A DNA stretch of 64,000 nucleotides, from positions 245,001-309,000 of the forward strand of contig JALJCO010001235.1 of assembly GCA_023101725.1 (NCBI GenBank), given 5' to 3'. The position numbers and the translations under genes were made by a program. Source of the DNA: Atherinomorus stipes. Lineage: Eukaryota; Chordata; Actinopteri; Atheriniformes; Atherinidae. The notes under the pieces were generated by a model. That model saw only the letters and a program-made list of their open reading frames with translations, did no database searches and had not been told where the DNA came from. Shown here one piece after another: positions 21,766 through 32,559 of this stretch. Every line of letters begins with the position of its first letter. The first letter of the stretch is position 1.

Positions 21766-24700
21766 TCATATAAACTTTTCAAAGGCATTAAAATTACTCA
21801 GAGTCTTTATGGCTTTCAAATTTGTTAAACCTTTTAAGGTTCCAAGGTAGGTTTTCAGTTCAGTTTTGAATTGAGGCAAATTGGGTTTTAAATTGAACCA
21901 TTTACATTTATGAATATAAAACTTTCCAAATAAAATAAGAAAATTTAAAATAAAAGAGTCCGTTTTGGTCAAGCATTTTGAATCATTAAAGATAATGATG
22001 TCTTTGTACTGCAGCGTTATTTGTCTATCACAATATCTTTTAAATAAGTGTTCAATTTCAGTCCAAAAAAATTTAACATAAATACAGTCAAAAAACAAAT
22101 GTGAAATTGTTTCACTGACAGCTTTACAGAAAGTACAAAATTCATCGAAGTCATTCCTATACCTTTTAATAAATTGATTTGTTGGATATATTTGATGAAT
22201 TATTTTAAAGTTAACTTCTTTGACCTTGTTCATGACTAGATATTTATTATTGTGAGTCCACACTAATGACCAGTTAATATTCGTAAAGGTGCTATTCCAA
22301 TAAAACTGACAGCGAGGCGGCACAGGACAATGAAATATATGTCTGATAAACTTGTTGTTAAATTTTTTTTCTAAAATGTTAATACCGTTTATGAGAATGT
22401 CTTTTTTTAAAGGTATTTTTATAACTGGTTCATTCCTGTCTTGAAGCAGTCTAACAAAACCAACTGGAATCGCATCAAAGACCATGCTGTATTCTTTCAC
22501 AGAGACCGGGAAATTAAAGGTTCTCAAAAACTCAGTGTATGTTAGAAGATGTCCTCTTTCATTTACAAGTTGGGATAGTTTATATCATTTTGGATCCATG
22601 TCTCATAAAAAATTGATTTATTTTTGTATTTGATATATTTGTTATTCCAAATTAAAGATTTATGTGGGGAAAAGTTGTGTTTGTAGAAAAGAAGCCAACA
22701 AGACAATGCCTGTCTGTGAAAATTAGACAACTGAATGGGGATTTTGTTGATCTCAAAATCACATTTGAGAAGGAATTCTATTCCTCCAATGCGTTTAAAA
22801 ATAAGGTTTGGTATCAAATACCATAGTTTATTTTGGTCTCTAATAAAATATTTGATCCAGTTCACTTTGAATATCACATTTGATGTATTTAAGTCTAACA
22901 CATTTAATCCCCCTTTATTATAGGGATTACTTAGTACAGATCTATTTAAATAATGAGATTTATTTTTCCAGATAAAGTTATAAAGGGCAGAGTCAACTTT
23001 CTTTATGAGTGATTTAGGAACATCTATTACTTTTGAAGGATAAACCAAGCGAGATAACCCTTCTGTTTTTGATAGGAGGATTCTACCTTTAAGTGATAGA
23101 TCTCTCATCAGCCATAAATCAAATCTATTTTTAATTTTTGGAATCAGATGATGAAAATTAGAAATAACCCTCTCAGACTGATCTCGACTAATATTGATTC
23201 CCAGGTAAGTTACTTCCTCCTTGACAGGGATACCTTCGATTTCTTTATGGATACAGCCCTCTTTGAGAGGAAACAAGACACATTTTTTAATGTTTAAGGT
23301 AAGACCTGACACTTCAGAGAAAGCATTGATGCAATTTATAATTTTTTTCACTTGGAACTCATCTTTCAAGAAGATAGCTGTGTCATCTGCTAGTTGACAG
23401 CATTTAATTTCTTGACCAGAGATGGTAATTCCTTCAAATGTGTCATTTTGTATTTGCAGTATCAGCATTTGCATCACTAACAAAAACAGAAAAGGTGCAG
23501 CAGGATCTCCTTGTTTAATACCCTGAGAAATGGGAAATCTCTGAGTCGTTCCCCACATTAGTTTAATTGAACTATTACAATCATTATATAGTGTTTTAAT
23601 TGCTTTTTTGAAATTCTGACCAAATCCTAAAAAATCCAAAACATCAAATAAAAATTGGTGATTTACAGTATCAAAGGCTTTATAGATATCAACAAACAAA
23701 ATATATCCGTTTTCAGTTATGTCCTTATAATCAATCAGGTCCAGAATCAACCTAATATTGTTACTGGTGTGCCTTCCTTGCATAAAGCCTGACTGACAGT
23801 CATCTATAATAGTATCCAGAAAGGTTTTAAGTCTTTCAGCAAAAATATGGGACAGTAGTTTCGCATAATTGTTAATCAATGTAATTGGCCTCCAATTATC
23901 TATTTTCAATAGATCCTTATCAGATTTAGGTATCAATGTAATTAGACCTTGGCGCATAGTTGAAGGGAGCTTACAGGCTGTTATGGCTTCCTTAAAGACC
24001 TCTAGTAAGAAGTAAGTGATGTGGTCTTGAAAGATCTTGTAAAATTCTCCGGTAAGGCCATCATTACCTGGGGATTTATTATTTTTCAGTTTGTTAATGC
24101 AGTGTATGACTTCTTCCAGGTATAATTCTTGATCACATGATTCTTTTTGGTTTTTGTTAATAATTTGGGCCTTATTTTTGATACTAGAAAGAAAGGGTAT
24201 GTTATTATGGCTGTTCATCTTTTTACAATACAACTTTTGGTAAAATTCCTTTATAAAGTCAGAGATTTGTTTAAGGTTTTCAGATATTTCATTGTTGATG
24301 TTAAGTTTATGTATGCTGTTAAGTTTTTGATTCCTTTTTTCCAAATTATGAAAATATTTGGAGTTCCTTTCACCATGTTCCATCCATTTACGCCGGGAAC
24401 GGACATACGCACCCCGAGCCAAGTTTTGATAAATATCATCTAATTCGGATTGTAGTTTGGTTAATTTGTTGACATCCGCCTGAGAGGGTACATCATTCTC
24501 ATGAATAGCAACAATTTCTTTTAGAATTTTATCCTGTTTAAGTCTCTTTTCTTTGGCTAATTCTTTCCCTCTTTTGATTGCAATATTACGAATTTGAAAT
24601 TTTGCATATTCCCAGTGTTTACCATAAACATTTTCTTGTGCTGCATTTCTCCAATTACAGTTAATAATTTCTATTACTTCTTTTTTGAAGATTTCATCAT

Positions 24701-25550
24701 TCAAAAGCATATTATTTAATTTCCAGTAGTTTGGAGTATGTTTTATTATCTGTTTGACAAAGTGTAGATGTAAAAATATTGCTTTATGATCAGTAAAAAT
24801 TGATGGGTTTATTTTAACATCTGTCACTTTGTCTTTTAAGTCATTTGATATAAGCCAAAAATCTATTCTTGATTTCTTAGAAAGGTCTTTATTATTCCAA
24901 GTGAACTGGATTTGGTTTGGGTTCTGAAGTCTCCAAATATCACAACAATTAAGTTGTATACAGAAATTACGCAACTGATCATTTAAGAATTTGGATTTTC
25001 TTTGTGGGAAGCAGTCAATTTTAGGATCATGAATGCAGTTCCAATCTCCTCCTAAAATCAGTTTTGCATTCAAAAAGGTTTTTGATAAATTACAGAGCTC
25101 CTCTTGAAATTCCTGAAAGAAAATTGTATTTGTTTGGCTATTGTTGTAACCATATATATTTCCCAGTATAAAAACATCATCCATAAATTCAGTAACAAGA
25201 ATAATCCATCTTCCATATTTATGACCAATATTTTTAAGTATCTTTCCTTGAAAAGAGCCTTTTAGTATGGCAACTCCTGCTGATTTATTATTCCCATAAG
25301 ACATCCAAATATTGTCGCCCCACTGAGTTTTCCAGAAATTAAAATCTGAAGCCACAGCATGTGTTTCTTGTAAAAAATAAAAATCTGCCTTATTGTCTTT
25401 AACAAATAAAAAAACTGCCTTTCTCTTTAACTGATCACGAATACCCCTCACATTCAATGAATAAACTGATAAAGACAGAGTGAATAATGAAATAATAAAC
25501 TCACTTGAAGATTTAAGTTTGGTGAGAATATGAAAAATGATTTTTATCAC
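21766..25550 (-). pseudogene. L1/Tx1-like LINE ORF2 (endonuclease-reverse transcriptase), one frameshift
   Basis: The first open part (22563-25550, 995 residues) has an apurinic-type endonuclease domain at about residues 30-255 (SLNVRGI, LQETH, GGDWN, TDHKAIF). A reverse transcriptase follows at about 490-760, with FVDIYKAFD, SQGIKQGDPAAP and LADDT; the catalytic box is LADD, not the common YADD or FADD. A frame change at about 22564-22566, consistent with loss of one base, leads into the 253-residue C-terminal part (21766-22527). This has a zinc-finger-like CTFC...SHLFFDC arrangement. Rejoined length is near 1260 residues, the usual size. The first open part is longer at its N-terminus than needed and shows no clear ATG, so the start is uncertain. 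The element supplies RNA cleavage-primed copying in the nucleus; this copy is probably dead because of the shift. Confidence 0.93.
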
Positions 25551-25695
25551 CTTAAGAACATGTCAAAAGCTATGTGCAAACTAGTGAACTGACATTTTAC
25601 CTGAACTTGTATTACCTCTATTTGAATTACTGAGAACATGCAGTGCTGAGATAACTTGGATTAATCAAAATACAGAAGAAACAGAGAAATTATTA
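25551..25695 (-). other. LINE inter-ORF spacer
   Basis: About 145 bases between the ORF1 stop and the open part of ORF2, AT-rich, non-coding. Confidence 0.6.
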
Positions 25696-26559
25696 TTATT
25701 CTGCCCTGATCTCCTTCCCATCTATGAAGGCTCTGGCTCCAACGAAGAAGGCTCTCTTCCCCTGCTGACGTGCCTCGTTGATACGTGGCCATAATCTATT
25801 ACGCAGCTCTTTATCTTTGGTTGTCAGATCCTCCCCAAATTTGAGCTTTCTTGTTTTGAGGAGCTCGGAATCCTTTGCAGATTTCCAGATGCGATCTTTG
25901 GCGGATCTTGAGATGAATCTTATTATCACTGGTCGATGCTTGTTGTTTTCCCTGCGTCCGATTCGGTGGCTCACATCAATGTAGAAGGATGGGTCTTGTC
26001 CGACGTCTGGAGCGATCTCTTTGCAGATTTCCGTCACTCGTTGTTTTACCTCCTCTCCTTCTCTTTCAGGTAGGCCGTACAAACGAAGGTTCCATCGTCT
26101 GTTATAACGCTCCATCTCGTTCACCTTGTCTTCTAAAGCCGTAATAGCCTTTTGCTGTTCGTCACTGGAGACTTTAATGACTGCAACATCCTTTTTCACA
26201 TCCTGGACTTCTTTGAACAAGAATTCGGACGTTTCCTTAAGGTCCTCGATGGTGTCAGCATTTTTTTTAATCATCGCAGCTAGGTTTTCAGCACTCTCTT
26301 TTATTTTTTCAGCGACAAGCCGCACAATATTGTCTTGTAGTTCAGAGAGTGTCGGCTCCTTTTTCTCTCTCTTAGCCAGAGGTGTACATGGCGCGGAGTC
26401 AGGGAGCGGAGAGTCTTCCGGTGCAGCGTTAGCATAGTTATGCATTTCTTTGGTTTTTACAATGTTCATACAGTCTTTCGGAGCCTCTTCTTTTTTAGAA
26501 GTAAATGGAAGCGACTTACTTGCCTTTTTGACTTGTTCTCTTGCTCTTTTGTCGGCCAT
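25696..26559 (-). CDS. LINE ORF1 protein (RNA-binding, L1 ORF1-like)
   Basis: An intact 287-residue frame with a clean ATG (MADKRAREQVKK). The N-terminus is basic and proline/serine-rich. Residues about 75-155 have the heptad-like pattern of a coiled coil, as in L1 ORF1 trimers. The region from about 157 (RRWNLRLYGLPE) through 210-245 (DVSHRIGRR, HRPVIIRF) to the C-terminus matches the RRM plus C-terminal domain of the transposase-22/L1-ORF1 family. It binds element RNA in cytoplasmic particles. The frame is undamaged, unlike ORF2, which suggests a fairly recent insertion. Confidence 0.92.
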   Translation of the reverse strand: MADKRAREQVKKASKSLPFTSKKEEAPKDCMNIVKTKEMHNYANAAPEDSPLPDSAPCTPLAKREKKEPTLSELQDNIVRLVAEKIKESAENLAAMIKKNADTIEDLKETSEFLFKEVQDVKKDVAVIKVSSDEQQKAITALEDKVNEMERYNRRWNLRLYGLPEREGEEVKQRVTEICKEIAPDVGQDPSFYIDVSHRIGRRENNKHRPVIIRFISRSAKDRIWKSAKDSELLKTRKLKFGEDLTTKDKELRNRLWPRINEARQQGKRAFFVGARAFIDGKEIRAE

Positions 26560-26935
26560 TTGAGTGCTATTGTCTTGTAAGGCGTTTGCTTTGCTAGCAT
26601 ATGTGGGCTAATCCGTAAATGTTCAGAACGGTAGTTTTCCAGTTGACTATTAGTCTTTTTTTTAGTATGCTAGACTGCGTGATGTTGATAGGTCCTGGTT
26701 AAATTTGTTTGCGTGTTAAAATTGTTGTTTCAAAGGTGAAAAAATCATGTAGAGGTACTACCCACACATTCTTCCGAGTGACTCGGCCGCCATCTTCCCC
26801 TATAGAGAAATATGAAGCCAGTTGGGCGTCTTACCGTCGCCATCTTGCCGTGTCACGTACGTCGTCACTCCAGGAAAATACTAAAATGGGCACAGCGCGG
26901 CCGCGGGGCAAATGATTGACAGCTGACGTACTCTG
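26560..26935 (-). promoter_or_regulatory. LINE 5' untranslated region / internal promoter (extent approximate)
   Basis: Upstream of ORF1 the coding strand is GC- and CpG-richer and carries two AAGATGGCG blocks (about 26788-26796 and 26840-26848), a sequence often found at the 5' ends of L1-type elements. The true 5' end is not marked by a visible target duplication; about 26.9 kb is an estimate. Confidence 0.5.
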
Positions 26936-27400
26936 GGCTAAACGCTAACTGAGCTAACACGAAACTAAGAGGAGCTAACAAAGATAAGCCCCCTAAGCAG
27001 CATGGTTAAGGTAAGACATGCTTAGACTTGCAATTCGCTGACTAAACACCGCCGTTGTGCGACTCTGTAACAAACTGAGACCTTATTAAGAGCAAAGAAG
27101 GAGCTAACTAGGAGCCTCCGGTCGGCAGGCGGAGCTTCCGGTCTGCCGCATGTCAATCATAAGGACACGCCCTTAATTATGTGTAATTTGAAGAATAAAT
27201 AACATCTAAACGAATGAGTTATAAAAAAATTCACCCCCCTCACAGTTGACATGAAGGTAAACTTGACCTAATAAACCTAAAATGATTTTTTGAACCAGGC
27301 TGTAAACCTGTTTATTTCTGCTGTGAAGTTGGCGTTTTTAACATGGGAGTCTATGGGGATTTGCTCGCTCTTGGAGCCAGCCCCTAGCGGATGAAGGGAG
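26936..27400. other. Unassigned sequence, probably part of another DNA element
   Basis: GGGAGTCTATGGGGATTTGC followed by CTCGCTCTTGGAGCCAG (27342-27380) is a motif frequent at fish DNA-transposon ends. The opposite terminus was not found. A palindromic CCGGTCGGCAG...TTCCGGTCTGCCG pair is near 27118-27148. No coding content. Confidence 0.35.
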
Positions 27401-27755
27401 GATTACACCATAGACATCGATAGACCCAGCATTAGCGGGTTTGAGACGTGCCGACAGAGCGGCCATCTTGGGTCAGACCAGGCTGCCGTCAGAGTGAATG
27501 CGTGCCTGTTGAGGAAAGTGGTATTTCTCATGTTCAGACCTGCTTAACCCAGTGAATTTTCAGCCGATTTCTAGATCAATGGACTGACTGAAAATGCTAT
27601 CCTTTTAAGGGCTGCACAGGACTATTTGACTGAATTAAAGGATTGCATAACTTTATATATGACATTTTGTTTATGTATTGACAGTGGCAAACCTGCAAAG
27701 CATCTCCACTTTTCTTCAGAGGAATATAAACCAGATCTTGCGTGATTATATACAT

Positions 27756-27757
<2 letters not shown>

Positions 27758-27804
<47 letters not shown>

Positions 27805-27840
27805 GTATACACACATGATACACACACATATATATATAGG
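27758..27840. repeat. (TG)n(TA)n microsatellite
   Basis: A pure TG run passes into TA and then CA/TA. A second (TA)n run is at 28031-28052, just after the LINE tail, as expected for a microsatellite seeded by a LINE 3' end. Confidence 0.95.
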
Positions 27841-28030
27841 GTTCAGGTTCGCTGTAGGACGGAGAGATACAGAAATTCATTCCTACCAGCAGCCATCACC
27901 TTAAAGAACAAGGCTGACTGACTTATTATTATTATATCATTTCATATAAATGTTGTATTAATTTTTTTTTTTTAAAAAGTGAGCTTTTCCAAATGCTGAA
28001 TTTCCCTTCTGGGATGAATAAAGTATTTTT
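27841..28030 (+). pseudogene. L2/Rex-type LINE 3' end
   Basis: One frame reads RTERYRNSFLPAAI...KNKAD and then a stop, matching the C-terminus typical of fish L2/Rex LINE ORF2 proteins (RxxRYxNSFxPAAI). The tail AATTTCCCTTCTGGGATGAA with TAAAGTATT follows. It is strongly 5'-truncated, as most copies are. It sits inside the TIR element 27409-28767. Confidence 0.7.
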
Positions 28031-28876
28031 CATATATATATATATATATATATTGTGTGTGTTTTTTTATTCTTTTATTGTGTTATTAAAACACTATAAG
28101 TCTGACACAACAATAAAATGTAATTAATTAATAAATCAGTTAATGATCAAGTAATTCATTCACATTTATTAATAATTCATTCATAATGTGTTAATTTATT
28201 GATTATTAATTTATTGAGTTATTAGTTAGTTTATTAGTATTCATTAATAATATTCACTTATTAATTAAGAATGGATGAATTAATCATTCACTCATTTATT
28301 CTAAACTTTGTTAAGAATGTACACTGAATACATAGTAATACAAAAGAGTATGGGCATTACAAAGGGAAAAGGAAGGAAAAAGTAAATAAATAAAATCCAG
28401 TGTCAGAACTTTGCATAAAAGTGATTCCAGAACTCTGAATCCAGTTTGAATCAAGTGAATAAAGTTTGACTTTGTTCACTTGAGTTTAAATTGTTTTTGT
28501 TCTAAATAAATAAATGTTTTCCAAATAAAGTTTTTTTTCCAGTTTGTCTTGGTTTTTAAAATGGTAGAGTCATTTAAGTGTTCATTGTGAAATTTTATTT
28601 CATTTTTTAATTGTCTTACATGTGATTAATCTGAGATCTGAGGAGCCTTCATTCATTCCGACGGCAGCCGTCTGACCTGTGGTCTGACCCAAGATGGCCG
28701 CCCGATAGGCACGTCAGCCTAGCGGCCAGCAGCGTCCAATGGGGTGTCTACGTATATGATATCTATGTATTACACTATTTGCAACAAGGAAGCGAGCTTC
28801 ACTGTTCTGAGGCGTGGGCCCAATCCCAAACCGGCCCCTAAGCACTACCCCTACACACTACCCCTCCGTTTGAGGG

Positions 28877-29692
28877 GTAGTGTGAACATCTGAAAATCGG
28901 GTCTGTACCTCCCTGTTTCCAGTGGAACAACTGGGGACTGCCAAGAAAGGAGACGCTTTCAAATGCTTGTGTGTTTTCAGCCGCACAAAGTTAGGCACGT
29001 TATCGAGCTGGCTAATGCTAACCTGCTAACACGACTGCGCAGTCTGCGGCCACAAACAAACATGTGTCGTTTTATTATAAAGTTCGGTCCTCCACTGCGG
29101 CGAATCGGTCGTTTTGATCCACTTCTTCCTTAGCATCACTTCAGTCTGGAATGAAAACTTGGCATTGGCGTTTATCCGATTAACGAAGTTTAACAGAGTA
29201 GTAGCGGGCGGACTACTGTTAGCAGGTTAGCATTAGCCAGCTTGATCACGTGCCTAACTTTGTGCGGCTGAAAACACACAAGCATCTGAAAGCGTCTCCT
29301 TTCTTGGCAGTCCCCAGTTGTTCCACTGGAAACGGGAGGTACAGACCCGATTTTCAGATGTTTGTGTGTTTTAAGACGCACAATGTTAAGCACGTCGGTA
29401 AACGCTAGCTGGCTAATGCTAGCATGCTGTGAAGTGCCGGTGTTGTGCCCCACCGGCAACAAACAAACGTGTGTTTTATTATAAAGTTCGGCCATTCACC
29501 GCAGCGAATCGATCGCTTTGGTCCACTTCTTCCTTAGTATCATTTCAGTCTGGAATCTGTGAAAATTTCAGTAGGGTTGGCGTTTATTCACGTTATCTAC
29601 GAAGTAAAGCAGGGACATTGAACTGGGCCAGAAGTGGGCCCTCTAAGTGTTTCAAATCGGAAGTTCGGAACACACGGAAGCGTGATAATCCA
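28877..29692. mobile_element. Fold-back element, copy C (half)
   Basis: Begins abruptly inside the module with AACATCTGAAAATCGGGTC and runs to the right terminus GAAGCGTGATAATCC. It includes the inverted module pair CCAGTGGAACAACTGGGGA (about 28919) and its inverse (about 29310). The left outer arm is missing. Confidence 0.75.
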
Positions 29693-29923
29693 AGGTTCAG
29701 TACCCGGGGTTTCATTCATATTCCTCTTTAGTGACATCTAGTGTCCAAATGGGTCCACATCAGCCCAAACAAAAATGCACTCTCAGTAGTGCCCATGACC
29801 AGAAAATAAAGGATTTGTCAAATAAATAGCAGCATCTAACAAATACAATGTGGATTATCCGCGCCTTTAAGTATTTGACTCACAGTTTGGCAATAGAATG
29901 TTGCTAAATATATATAAAAAAAG

Positions 29924-29992
29924 CACGCGCGGGTTTCGAACCACAGCCTCCCGAGTAAAAGGCTAAAATGCTAACCACTGTACTATGTAAAC
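29924..29992 (-). pseudogene. tRNA-Val-like sequence (degraded)
   Basis: On the minus strand GTTTACATAGTACAGTGGTT resembles the 5' half of tRNA-Val, and GGTTCGAAACCC is an intact B box/T-arm. It is followed by a run of seven T bases (29915-29921), which would terminate Pol III. Acceptor ends do not pair and the anticodon stem is poor, so it is a tRNA pseudogene or a bare tRNA-derived SINE head rather than a working tRNA. Confidence 0.4.
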
Positions 29993-30540
29993 ACAACAGA
30001 CCTGAGAGCGCATGATCTATATGACAGAAAACAGCGGCGTTTCGCCATATCGTTTCATTTTATAGTTGGCATGAATTAGCTGTTGTGACAGTGAGAATTA
30101 CTTGTGTATTGAGTGCTGTGCTTATGGAACTCCAAGTATGAGGGTACATAGGGCTGAAATCTGTTTATTGAGGAATAGGAGCGTCTTCAGTGTTCGGTTT
30201 GGTGACTTAATAATCTTCAAATAACGTGCAGAGAGGGAAACATAAATCGGTGGGAAAGCTGATAAAACTGCTGGTTTCTGTGGCTGTATGTCAGGATCTT
30301 TCTGTCTTCGTATTTTGAGCTCAGATAAATTATCTGACAACTTCAATCTGGCGACTTCCGAATGTTTCTTGGGCAGATGTGAAACACAGACCGACACGTT
30401 ACGTCATCTTCACAAACTGAGGCCTCGTTTTGCTCTGGTCACGTGATTCCTATGCTGACAACACAAGCTCCAAAACGAAGCTTCATTAGGAACGCCCCCT
30501 TTTTCTCGACACGCACTTCGGAGTCTCAGTTCATCAGGCA
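29993..30540. other. No gene seen between fold-back copies C and D
   Basis: A minus-strand open stretch at 30122-30397 is not recognised. No transposon ends are evident. Confidence 0.35.
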
Positions 30541-30546
30541 CATCAC

Positions 30547-31352
30547 TACGGGTCTGTACCTCCCCATTTCCAGTGGAACAACTGGGGACTACCAAGAAAG
30601 GAGACGCTTTCAGATGCTTGTGTGTTTTCAGCCGCACGAAGTTAGGCACGTCATTAAGCTGGCTAATGCTAGCCTGCTAACACGACTGCGCAGTCTGCCG
30701 GCCACAAACAAACGTGTGTCGTTTTATTATAAAGTTCGGCCCTTCACCGCGGCGAATCGGTCGTTTTGATCCACTTCTTCCTCAGCATCACTTCAGTCTG
30801 GAATGAAAACTTGGCATTGGCGTTTATCCGATTAACGAAGTTTAACAGAATAGTAGCTGGCGGACTACTGTTAGCAGGTTAGCATTAGCCAGCTTGATGA
30901 CGTGCCTAACTTTGTGTGGCTGAAAACACACAAGCATCTGAAAGCGTCTCCTTTCTTGGCAGTCCCCAGTTGTTCCACTGGAAACAGGGGGGGGGGGGGG
31001 GGGGGGTACAGACCCGATTTTCAGATGTATGTGTGTTTTAAGACACAAAAGTTAAGCACGTCGGTAAACGCTAGCTGGCTAATGCTAGCATGCCGGTGTT
31101 GTGCCCCACCGGCTACAAACAAACATGCTATGTTGTTTTATTATAAAGTTCGGCCCTTCACTCTGGTGAATCGCTTTGATCCACTTCTTTCTTAGTATCA
31201 CTTCAGTCTGGAATCCGTGAAAATTTAAGTAGGGTTGCCGTTTATTCATGTTATCTACGAAGTAAAGCAGGGACATTGAACTGGGCCGGAAGTGGGCCGC
31301 ATAAGTGTTTCAAACCGGAAGTTCGGAACACGGAAGCGTGATAATCCCCCAT
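30547..31352. mobile_element. Fold-back element, copy D (half)
   Basis: Starts within the module at ACGGGTCTGTACCTCCCC and ends with GAAGCGTGATAATCCCCCATT. It lacks the left outer arm, like copy C. The inverted pair flanking CCAGTGGAACAACTGGGGA is near 30569 and 30970. A long G-run (30985-31006) sits where other copies have a short C/G tract. Confidence 0.75.
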
Positions 31353-31359
31353 TACGCAG

Positions 31360-31891
31360 GTCCAGCACCTGGCATTGTGCCAAAGAGCGCACGGTCTGTG
31401 CGTAATATCAGATCATCTTCACCAGCGTCTCGTTATCCATGTCCTTAAACTAGCCTCTTCTTACGACCCACAGGGAAACCTGCTGCATTGTTTTTATTTT
31501 ATAGTTATTATATGAAGAGTTCGTTTGCAAAAACAGACAAATGCCACTGTGGAAAAACAGAGTTTACTGCTTTTCGTCACTCTCGGGTACAAACGTCATA
31601 TCTCCATTTTACATAATTAAAACCCTCTACTTCATGTGAGCTTGATTTGGTGAAAATATTCAAAAAGTAAATAAGGAGTTTTTTTTTAGTAAAAGCAGTT
31701 AACTCTGTTTTTTTTTCCAAACGCCTGTCTATTTTTGCAAATGAACTCTCTCTCAACACCGCCCCCTCCCAGCTTCTTTGCTCTCTCCTCTCTGTATTCC
31801 TGCAGTCTTACCCCTTACCCTTAACATTAACTATAACAGGCTCTGAACATGCTAAACCTAACAGAACATGGATAACTAATAACTCGTTACA
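31360..31891 (-). mobile_element. 3' LTR region of a gypsy-type element (extent uncertain)
   Basis: On the minus strand a purine-rich tract (GTGGAGAGGGAGTAG, about 31892-31906) is directly followed by TGTAACGAGTT. This is the expected order polypurine tract then LTR start, and it lies just past the pol stop codon. Where the LTR ends is not clear; its start near 31891 is the supported part. Confidence 0.5.
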
Positions 31892-31910
31892 CTACTCCCT
31901 CTCCACTAAG

Positions 31911-32430
31911 TCACTCGCCCCGAGGGTCACACAAAAAGTCTCTCACGTGGGCAGGAGGCCTTCTTTGCCGCCAGGGCCGCCTTGGGGAGGGCCCACGCAG
32001 CTGTGGGGAAGCAACTGGTGGTTGCAGGGCAGGGAGTGGAACAGGGGAGGGTTGTGTAGCAGGGGGTGGGGTGGGTGAGGGGACAGGGTTGGGAATGGCA
32101 AATGAGTGAACAGGACTGGTGGTGTTTGTTCTCCTTTGGTCCTGCAGTGCACTTCTACGGCCTGGGACAGGTGTGGCCGGGCAGGGGCGCTGGAATGGGC
32201 GTGCATCACCCCTATATGGGGCCAATCTGTCTCTGTGCAGGACCACCCTACATCCCCCCAGTGGCAGCCTAACTCTGTACACCACTTCCCCTAATCTTTC
32301 CAAAACTTCACACGGCCCCACCCAGTGGCAGTCTAACTTAGGACACCAACCCTTCTTTCTCTTAGAGCTATACACCCACACTAGATCTCCCCTCTCAAAG
32401 CTCCTTCCCTTTGCTCTCACGCCTAAATGC
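31911..32430 (-). pseudogene. Ty3/gypsy retrotransposon integrase C-terminus
   Basis: The frame reads GDLVWVYSSKRKKGWCPKL and, further on, HWVGPCEVLERLGEVVYRVR and HRDRLAPY, the GPY/F-type C-terminal domain of gypsy-family integrases. A proline-rich tail of about 100 residues follows and the frame stops at 31911. Upstream the similarity ends near 32430, where a different repeat begins, so most of gag-pol is missing. It is a 5'-truncated fragment and cannot move on its own. Confidence 0.88.
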
Positions 32431-32432
32431 GC

Positions 32433-32552
32433 TGCGCCTGACGCGTGAAACGCGTCGCAGGGTTTTCAACGCCTCCCCGACACGCATCAGCCATTGACTT
32501 TGCATGTAAACCTGACGCCCGTGACGCCTTGGTCTGAACACACCGTTAGTAA
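32433..32552 (-). repeat. Single end of a TIR element (GTGTTCAGACCAAGGCGT type)
   Basis: On the minus strand ACGGTGTGTTCAGACCAAGG, with several GACGC/GCGTC repeats, resembles the terminus at 9170-9235 and more distantly that at 1642. The partner end was not identified. It abuts the truncated gypsy fragment. Confidence 0.4.
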
Positions 32553-32559
32553 CTAAAAA

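Larger units (their letters stand above)
27409..28767. mobile_element. TIR element with 8-bp duplication (hAT-like)
   Basis: CATAGACATCGATAGAC at the left and, in reverse complement, CATAGATATCATATAC at the right. Subterminal blocks match inversely, including GCGGCCATCTTGGGTCAGACC. The flanks GATTACAC (27401-27408) and TATTACAC (28768-28775) agree at 7 of 8. The interior holds microsatellites, a LINE tail at 27845-28035 and an AT-rich stretch (28110-28320). Confidence 0.72.

Noticed and set aside
24147..24443. Plus-strand open stretch of 98 codons inside the LINE
   Set aside because: Antisense shadow of ORF2, which has clear endonuclease and reverse transcriptase motifs.
27597..27827. Minus-strand frames with Tyr-Ile and Thr-His repeats
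   Set aside because: Created by the (TG)n(TA)n microsatellite and not a protein gene.
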